A stretch of 64,000 nucleotides of DNA from Saccopteryx bilineata (lineage: Eukaryota; Chordata; Mammalia; Chiroptera; Emballonuridae). The stretch is taken from positions 188,211,520-188,275,519 of the forward strand of contig NC_089491.1 of the NCBI RefSeq assembly GCF_036850765.1. The letters run 5' to 3'. The notes below the pieces were generated by a model. The model ran no database searches. It was not told the DNA's origin and was given only the letters and a program-made list of their open reading frames with translations. A program made the position numbers and the translations under genes. Shown here in pieces: positions 57,159 through 64,000 of the stretch. Numbering within the stretch: position 1 is the stretch's first letter; every line of letters begins with the position of its first letter.

Positions 57159-58571
57159 ATGGAGCCACCACCCTTGATGGGTGGGATAGAGTACTGGTTG
57201 CTGCTCTGGCTCCCCATGGCTGTCCTTTTAGGGGCCATGGGCTACATGTTTTTTACTCAAGAGGAAACTGCCCGAGGTCAAAAGCTTCAGCATGAATTGC
57301 AAACAGAACGGCAGAAAAGGCTGGAATTGGAGTGAGCACTGGAGAAGGAATTACAGGTTCGAGAATTGCAGTTTACCCTGGAAGCTGAACGTCTTCACCA
57401 GCAGTTGTTGGAGAAACAACTGCGGATTCAAGAGCTCGAGTCTCAGCTTCTGGCCAAAAGCCAGCAGCCACAGGAGCCTAAACGGTCACCAAAGGAGCAG
57501 CAGCATCCATGCCAGTGGATTGGCTTTGAGTCAGTGGGAGCAGGCGCTTGCGACTCCTCTTCTGAGGATGAGAAGGCTCAGGCTGAAGCTGCCATACGCA
57601 CACTGAGAGCCTGACCAGTTGTCGCCAAGAAGGTAAAAACCCAGCAACAAAGAGTCCCTCAGGGGCAGCCACAGCCTCCTGCCCAGGTAATGGAACACTC
57701 TGTGGTCCGGCCCTATACCCAGGCAGAGCTGATGGAGTTGGGGGCACAATTTAGGCAGAAACCTACTGAATCCCTGGTAGCCTGGTTACTATGATTATGG
57801 GATATAGGGGTGGATGGCATCATGCTCTCTGGAACAGAGATGGAGAAATTGGCCGCCATTACCACACACTCTTCCTTGAGGCAGCGTCTTCAGAACTGCC
57901 ATGGCAACCCAGGAGACCATACCCTATTAGAATGGGTGATGGCTGCCATTCGTATGGTCTGGCAGAATGCTGGAGAACTGCCGGGGGCAATGAGTCGGTG
58001 GCAGTGCTACAGTGAGTTAGTAAAGGTCCTTCGAGAACTAGGTATGAAGAATGCTGTTTTCAACCCTGGGTCTCGTGGGCCAGACAAACAAGTGTTTACG
58101 GCCAAAATGAGGGAATTTGTCCTTGCTAGCGCCCCGTCAGCCCTTTTTGGGTCACTTGTGGCTATCTTGGGCCCCTATCTGGGGCAGCCCATCAATGCAG
58201 TTACACAGATGATAGCAGATGTGGGAGAGCTGGAGGCCGCTCGGGATCATAAAGCAGTGAGGGCTGCTGCCTATGTTTCCCCCCCAACTAACAAGGGAAA
58301 CGGGCCTGTAAAGGTTACTCGAACGCAGATGTGGGTAGACTTGATTGCGGCTGGAGCAGATAAGGGGAAATTGGATGGCCAGTCTAATAAAATTCTTTTG
58401 GAGCTTTGGCAGCAGCTTAAACCAGAACAGAAGTTCCAGCCACTGAGACGAAAGGCCCCAGCAGCTACCAATAAAACGTTTGGTGCGCGCACAGCTAGGT
58501 TACAAGATTATATGATAGAGACAGCCGAGGGAGAGGGGAACTCCCAAGACCCATTGTACCAGTTTGAATAG
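57159..58571 (+). pseudogene. gag: gag, unit B: same three TGA codons
   Basis: Copy of unit A gag at +5,497 bp. TGA stops at 57,333, 57,612 and 57,792 are at the same codons, and I saw no nucleotide difference from unit A in gag. The capsid-containing 3' frame (57,810-58,571, 253 codons) is open. It ends in TAG at 58,569, in frame with the pol that follows. Confidence 0.85.
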
Positions 58572-58601
58572 GAAAAAGGCCGAGGGACCTGTCTAACGTG
58601 G

Positions 58602-61600
58602 ATGGGCGGGGACCGGAGGCCACATGTGGAACTGGCTATCCACTGGTCCCCTTCCAACGTACAACAGGTGTTGGCCTTGGTGGATACAGGTGCAGAATGT
58701 TCCCTTCTCTATGGAAACCCAGAGCGGTTTGCTGGGACCCCAGTGGCCACTGACGGTTATGGGGGCCAAACTGTTCAAGTGAAGCCAATAACTATTCCAT
58801 TGGGGATAGGGAGACTGCCTCCTAAGCCATATAAGGTGTATGTATCTCCTATTCCTGAATATATTTTGGGGGTAGATGTCTTGCAAGGACTGTGGTTGGA
58901 AACTACAGCCGGGGAGTTCCGGCTGTGGATCAGGGTTGTGAAGGCAGTATTGCGGGGACATGCATCACATTCCCCTTTGCAATTACCCGTCCCTCGGCGT
59001 GTGACTAACACCAAGCAGTACCGCCTGCCAGGTGGTTATGAAGAAGTCACAGGGACAATCCTTGAACTAGAAAAGGTGGGGATCATCCAGCCAGCACACA
59101 GTCCTTACAACTCCCCAGTATGGCCTGTGCACAAAGCAGATGGAACCTGGAGAATGACAGTAGATTACAGGGAACTTAATAAAGTTGTTCCCCCTTTGCA
59201 CGCTGCTGTTCCCTCGATAGCTAACATGATGGATCGGCTAAGCCATGAGTTGGGGACATACCACTTTGTGGCAGACTTAGCCAATGCTTTTTTCTCTATT
59301 GATATAGCTGCAGAGAGTCAAGACCAATTTGCCTTCAGTTGGGAAGGGAGACAATGGACCTTTACAGTGTTACCCCAGGGCTATTTGCATAGCCCCACCT
59401 TGTGCCATGGGCTGGTGGCTGCTGACCTGGCTAAATGGAAACAGCCAGAGGTAGTTCTCAGGTACCATTATATTGATGATATTATGCTAACTAGTGATTC
59501 TCTTTCAGAATTGGAGCAAGCAGTCCCTACCCTGCTATCCCATTTGAAAGCATGTGGCTGGGCAGTTAACGAGAACAAATTACAAGGACCTGGGTTATCT
59601 GTTAAATTCTTGGGAGTTGTCTGGTTGGGTAAGACAAAAGTTATCCCTGACGCAGTTATAGATAAGATCCAAGCATACCCCATGCCCACTACGGTAAAAC
59701 AGTTACAGGAATTCTTAGGTTTGTTGGGGTATTGGCGAGCATTTATACCGCATTTGGCTCAGTTACTACGCCCCTTGTACAACCTTATTCGAAAGGGGGT
59801 TCGCTGGGATTGGACTGAGCAGGCACAAGGTTCATTTGCAGCTGCTAAGAGAGCTGTCAAGGTGGCACAGGCCTTGAATGTGTTTGATCCTGCCAGGCCC
59901 TGTGAGCTGGATGTTCATGTAACCTCGGAGGGGTTTGGATGGGGCTTGTGGCAGCGGACAGAGCGCCTACGGCAACCTATTGGATTTTGGCCCCAATTGT
60001 GGAAAGGTGCTGAAGTTCGTTACTCATTAGTAGAGAAGCAGCTGGCAGCTGTGTATGCTGCCCTCTTGGCAACTGAGAGTATTACAACCACAACACCAGT
60101 TACAGTCAAAACAACATACCCTATAGCTGGATGGGTGAGAGATTGGGCAACTAAACCACGTAGTGGTATGGCCCAAATGTCTACCCTGGCCAAGTGGGGT
60201 GCCTATCTGCAACAATGCTGTGCTCTTAGCACCAGCCCATTGAGGGCAGAACTGCAGGAAGTCTTGGGTCCAGTCACCTATGTGACCTTAGAGTCAGGTG
60301 CAACTGGGGCTCAGGAGGCAGAACCTGAGGTCAGTCCCTACCAGGAGGGGCGGGTGCCCATCCTCGACGATGCCTGGTATACTGATGGTTCCAGCAGGGG
60401 CCAACCTGCCAAATGGACGGCTATCACCTTCCATCCGGCCACTGAGACTATTTGGATGGACACGGGTACAGGCCAAAGCAGCCAATGGGCAGAATTAAGA
60501 GCTGTTTGGCTAGTTGCCCATAATGAACCTTCACCTCTGGTGATCTGTACTGACAGTTGGGCTGTCTATCGTGGACTGACCCTTTGGATTGCTACTTGGC
60601 ACATTAACCAGTGGATGGTAATGCACCGTCCATTATGGGGTCAGGCCATGTGGCAGGACTTATGGGAAATAGGACACCAGAAGCAGGTGACAGTATATCA
60701 TGTCACAGGGCATGCCCCTCTAGCCCATCCTGGGAATGATGAGGCAGATATGCTGGCAAGGGTGCGATGGTTGGAGACTGCACCTGCAGGTGATGTAGCA
60801 CAGTGGCTCCACCGGCGCCTGCTCCATGCAGGACAGAAAACTATGTGGGCTACGGTTAAGGCTTGGAACTTGCCTGTGTCCTATGCAGAGGTACTTGCAG
60901 CCTGTGAGCAATGTGCAGTATGTTCCAAGGAACACCCTCGGAGACCACTGGTGTCACCTGGACAGATCCAGAGGGGTCATGTCCCACTGACACGATGGCA
61001 GATAGACATCATTGGACCCTTACCAAAGTCAGAAGGGTACCAGTATGCAGTCACTTGTGTAGATACTGCCACCGGGCTGCTTGCTGCTTACCCCGCTCGT
61101 AACCCTGACCAGAGGGCAGTCATACAGGCTCTGGACCGCCTGAGTGCTGCATACAGGCGACCGCTGGTCCTTGAAAGTGACAATGGTACCCACTTCACTG
61201 GTTCAACGGTGAGGCAATGGGCTCAAAAGCTGGGGGTGGACTGGAAGTACCATGTTCCCTACCACCCCCAGGCTGCTGGCATCATTGAGCGTTATAATGG
61301 ACTCTTAAAGCAGGGACTGCGACAGGAGGGGGGCACTGGCTCTCTTACTGGATGGACACGCCGCTTATGGACAGTACTTCGGATTTTGAATGAGCGACCT
61401 CGACGGGGAAGCCCAGCTCCAGTAGAGGCCCTCCTGCATCGGACAGCTGCCCCTATTCAGTTGCAGATACGCACCAAGGACATTTTACTCAAGCCAGGTT
61501 TCGGACAGCAGGGCAACGTGCTCTTGCCTGCTCCAACAGCCCTTCTTAAAGGACAATGGCTTCAATGGACTTGGCCCTGGACTGTACCGGCCCCCCATCT

Positions 61601-61967
61601 GAGATGGGTGGCCTTATTGGCACCATGGGGAAAGGGGTTAGAGGTGGAACTCCAATTAACTCCTTGGGCAACCAGTACATGGCCACCTAAGGTAGAAGTG
61701 TATTATCCCTTGAGTGCTCAAGGGGACAGCATTTTGAAGGGCACCTTTGTAATTTCTTTATGGCCAATAATGAGTTCCCCTATTTTACTACACATAGAAC
61801 CAGCAGATGCTGGTGTATTGGCCAATAAGGTTTGGTATGCCCACTCAGGGCGGCCTCTGGTGCCAGCTACAGTGCTGTCTGCAGACAAAACTCTGGCCTG
61901 TATTCTGCCAGAGGGAAAGGATTTGCCTCTCTTGGTGCCACTGACAGCTCTCTCATTTTGCCCATAG
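58602..61967 (+). CDS. pol: Intact ERV-L-like Pol polyprotein (protease-RT-RNase H-integrase), unit B
   Basis: 1,121 codons without a stop, start ATG 58,602, end TAG 61,965. The polyprotein would process Gag, copy viral RNA to DNA and integrate it. Protease: DTGAEC at about 28. RT: LNKVVPPLHA about 190, VLPQGYLHSP about 257, YHYIDDIML about 289-297. RNase H: WYTDGSSRGQ about 592, WAELRAVW about 629, TDSW about 648, NDEAD about 715. Integrase: HX4H and CX2C zinc finger about 735-775, then the Asp, Asp, Glu core residues near 801, 859 and 895. After the integrase C-terminal domain come about 120 residues I cannot assign; no dUTPase motif or env follows. It has no ATG-independent route except readthrough of the gag TAG 33 bp upstream. 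Translation in vivo is unproven. Confidence 0.9.
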   Translation: MGGDRRPHVELAIHWSPSNVQQVLALVDTGAECSLLYGNPERFAGTPVATDGYGGQTVQVKPITIPLGIGRLPPKPYKVYVSPIPEYILGVDVLQGLWLETTAGEFRLWIRVVKAVLRGHASHSPLQLPVPRRVTNTKQYRLPGGYEEVTGTILELEKVGIIQPAHSPYNSPVWPVHKADGTWRMTVDYRELNKVVPPLHAAVPSIANMMDRLSHELGTYHFVADLANAFFSIDIAAESQDQFAFSWEGRQWTFTVLPQGYLHSPTLCHGLVAADLAKWKQPEVVLRYHYIDDIMLTSDSLSELEQAVPTLLSHLKACGWAVNENKLQGPGLSVKFLGVVWLGKTKVIPDAVIDKIQAYPMPTTVKQLQEFLGLLGYWRAFIPHLAQLLRPLYNLIRKGVRWDWTEQAQGSFAAAKRAVKVAQALNVFDPARPCELDVHVTSEGFGWGLWQRTERLRQPIGFWPQLWKGAEVRYSLVEKQLAAVYAALLATESITTTTPVTVKTTYPIAGWVRDWATKPRSGMAQMSTLAKWGAYLQQCCALSTSPLRAELQEVLGPVTYVTLESGATGAQEAEPEVSPYQEGRVPILDDAWYTDGSSRGQPAKWTAITFHPATETIWMDTGTGQSSQWAELRAVWLVAHNEPSPLVICTDSWAVYRGLTLWIATWHINQWMVMHRPLWGQAMWQDLWEIGHQKQVTVYHVTGHAPLAHPGNDEADMLARVRWLETAPAGDVAQWLHRRLLHAGQKTMWATVKAWNLPVSYAEVLAACEQCAVCSKEHPRRPLVSPGQIQRGHVPLTRWQIDIIGPLPKSEGYQYAVTCVDTATGLLAAYPARNPDQRAVIQALDRLSAAYRRPLVLESDNGTHFTGSTVRQWAQKLGVDWKYHVPYHPQAAGIIERYNGLLKQGLRQEGGTGSLTGWTRRLWTVLRILNERPRRGSPAPVEALLHRTAAPIQLQIRTKDILLKPGFGQQGNVLLPAPTALLKGQWLQWTWPWTVPAPHLRWVALLAPWGKGLEVELQLTPWATSTWPPKVEVYYPLSAQGDSILKGTFVISLWPIMSSPILLHIEPADAGVLANKVWYAHSGRPLVPATVLSADKTLACILPEGKDLPLLVPLTALSFCP

Positions 61968-62098
61968 TTTTTGATCTGTTAATCCTATTGCTGTAGTTGG
62001 TACTATTTCTGTTTATGCAATGTATCCTACTCCTTGCACAGTGACCATCATGGAAGATGCCTGTGGTTTAGATTGTAAAACGAGCAAAAGGGGTGGAA

Positions 62099-62623
62099 TG
62101 TTGGTCAAATAAGTTTGTAAACATGATATATATGTTTGCTCGCTTGTGACTTATAATGGGTGTGGGGGACAGGCTATAAGCAGGCCAGGTTGTTGTGGCC
62201 TGAAGTTTGGTTTTGGGACTAAGCTTTTCCCCACACCCTTGACTGATTGTATGATCTGGGTGGTGCACTCTCATGAGGAATCCAATTATGCCTTGGATAG
62301 GTGACTTTGTATCGGAGACTTCCTTGTTTGTATATTGGATTAAGGGATTTTGGTTTTCTACACTATAAAGTGGGACAGACCAGGAGCTTGGACACACAGT
62401 TCCTGCTATCACAATTGCAGGGGCTCCCCTGATCCCTTGCCCTTCATGGGAAGAGCTGGTTTTCTGCTTTTCCCTTGTCTTCTTTTGTGGTTTGCCTGTC
62501 TTGGTGAGACACCAATAAATAGGATGGCCCCCCATCCTCTGACTCCGCCATTTCTTTATCGTCTGCCCGAATCCAATGGAAACCTGCATGTGAATGGTCA
62601 CGATGGCGGCTCCTGGCCTTACA
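62099..62623 (+). repeat. LTR 3 of the tandem provirus
   Basis: 525 bp. It differs from LTR 1/2 at four sites, all transitions: GAGCTTGG, ACTCCGCC, TGCCCGAA and ATGGAAACC. Followed by AATAC (62,624-62,628), which matches the left flank AATAT at 4 of 5 bases. Confidence 0.95.
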
Positions 62624-62689
62624 AATACCCCCCAAAATAAAAAAAAAAGGTCCTCATTAACAATATTAACTCAGTTATAAATCTTCATT

Positions 62690-63680
62690 TAGAACCTATG
62701 GATTACAAACACTGTGCTAGTATATTAAATTATTACTGCATGAGGTGGGTGTTACTACCTTTTTTCAATGAGAAATCTGAGGTGAAAGAGGTTATGTAAC
62801 TGAATTGAGGTTACACAGCCATCAGTGGTGTGACCATGCTGGGCAGATAAAATATATTATGCTCACTTTGTTAAAGATGGCGTTGCCCACCTAGTAGCCC
62901 GTCACCCAGGTGATGGTATTGGGTGCCCCTCTTGCTTGGGATGGGCATGATTATATTAACATGTGTTGGGGTGGGCTATGGGCAGGCAGGATCCTTGTAG
63001 CCTGGGGCTTGGTTTTGGGACTAAGCCTTTCCCACCCTTTTTGATGTGGGGTGGTGCACTCTCATGAGGAATCCCATTATGTTTCAGATGAATGACTTTG
63101 TATCAGAGACTTCCTTGTTTGTATATTGGATTAAAGGTTTTGGTTTCTACACTATAAAGTGGGGCAGACCCGGAGCTTGCTCTCTCTCGATTCCTGAGAT
63201 TAGCATTAGAGGAGAGAGCAGAGAAAGGAGAACAGATAAAGGTCACGTGGAGGAGAGGAAAGGCAGCCAAGATGGCAGAATGTTGAAGAAGCCAATTTGT
63301 GCAGAGTTTGTGCAGAGAGAAGGGGATGGGTAACAGAGGTGAATAAGTCTGGTGAGCTAGGAACCTTTGATTCTAGGAAACTCAGATAAGTCAGTGGCTT
63401 TGTGAGCACTGAATGAGTGGGTTTTGGAGCCCAGTGTGTGTTTTTACTTGCCCACTGGGTGCAAGCTAGGATTAAAGCTAATAGCCCACCAGTTCTTGGT
63501 TCTGTTGTTTCATTACCGTCTGTCTGAATCTAATGCAAACCTGCATATGCGGGCCAGGCGGCTGTGATGGTGGCCATGGCTACTGGCTTTGCAGACCAAG
63601 ACCAGAATCTGAGTCTAACTTCAAAGCTCTTTCTTAATTTATCTGCCATCCAAATTCTGTGTGATAATTCATGGTGGCTT
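62690..63680 (+). repeat. MIR SINE, split by a solo LTR
   Basis: The MIR-like left part (62,690-62,836, with CTACCTTTTTTCAATGAGAA and TTACACAGCCATCAGTGGTG) and right part (63,594-63,640, GACCAAGACCAGAATCTGAG) join across the LTR in the normal MIR order. Confidence 0.75.
62837..63593 (+). mobile_element. Solo LTR, related longer LTR type
   Basis: 757 bp from TGCTGGGCAGATAAAATATA to GGCTACTGGCTTTGCA, with perfect duplication GACCA at 62,832-62,836 and 63,594-63,598. The middle (TTCCTTGTTTGTATATTGGA, CACTATAAAGTGGGGCAGAC) and the extreme 3' end resemble the ERV-L-like LTR. The first 200 bp and an insert around 63,200-63,480 differ, so it is a sister LTR type. Confidence 0.92.
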
Positions 63681-64000
63681 ATTAATACAACTGTTCCATT
63701 CATTGGAATAAAAACCATCATGTATTTAGAAATATGTACAAGGTGGCTTTTGTTTTTTTAAACTTAAAAAGATGTAGCCAATTAAAAAAAAAGAAGGCTC
63801 CTATAACTTATTTTTTCCCAGGTTGTGGGCACAAATGCACAGCACGCAAGCAAGTGGAACAGGCCAGTCCTGCACTGGGAGATGCGGTCACGGCAGCTGT
63901 GTGAAGGGCACTCTCACAATCGCCTGGCGCCGGGGCTACAGACGTGTGAGCATGGCAGCCAGATGCCCGGGCTTCAGTGTCTAACCCTTATATCTCCTGG
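63681..64000. other. Non-coding sequence to the window edge
   Basis: An A/T-rich patch, then GC-moderate sequence; nothing recognised. Confidence 0.4.

Noticed and set aside
51105..62623. A possible env or dUTPase gene in the tandem provirus
   Set aside because: Only about 110-130 bp lie between the pol end and the polypurine tract, and no CX6CC, furin-like or dUTPase motif is visible.

Overview
This window is mammalian nuclear DNA dominated by transposable elements, most likely from a bat. The pointers are many tRNA-derived SINEs of two types. One begins CCTGGCCGGTTGGCTCAGTG. The other has the form GCCTGACCTGTGGTGGCNCA. From memory these resemble SINEs of rhinolophoid (horseshoe and leaf-nosed) bats. 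There are also young L1s with a G-rich 3'UTR, MIR, MLT1, hAT and Tigger-like remnants. No rRNA gene, CRISPR array, operon or complete host gene is visible. One short block on the minus strand (11,889-11,987) looks like a host exon, so the window may be largely intronic.

Layout. 1-4.4 kb: two head-to-tail L1 3' ends, the first with an uninterrupted ORF2 that starts before the window. 4.4-21 kb: old L1, DNA-transposon, MLT1 and SINE fragments in ordinary non-coding sequence. 21.06-41.15 kb: a nested stack. An L1 (5'UTR, ORF1, ORF2) is split by a minus-strand class III (ERV-L-like) provirus. That provirus is split by a plus-strand gammaretrovirus-like provirus with a tRNA-Pro primer site. The gammaretroviral integrase gene is in turn split by a bipartite retrocopy ending in L1 sequence. 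41-51 kb: SINEs, a solo LTR with a perfect 5-bp duplication, a tetranucleotide repeat and old repeats.

51,105-62,623 is the highlight: a three-LTR tandem provirus (LTR-gag-pol-LTR-gag-pol-LTR, exact period 5,497 bp) of the same ERV-L-like family. It has a tRNA-Ser-type primer site, no env, gag and pol in one frame separated by a single TAG, and a complete 1,121-codon pol in the second unit. Gag carries three in-frame TGA codons at identical sites in both units. A related solo LTR (62,837-63,593, duplication GACCA) lies 213 bp downstream inside a MIR.

How the parts relate. The ERV-L-like family appears as a split provirus, a solo LTR and a tandem array, with a related LTR type in two further solo copies. 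Comparing them allows inference about family organisation (gag TAG pol, N-terminal hydrophobic Gag segment) and local history (LTR-LTR recombination, a mosaic of identical and diverged tracts). All family names and comparisons here were made by eye and from memory.
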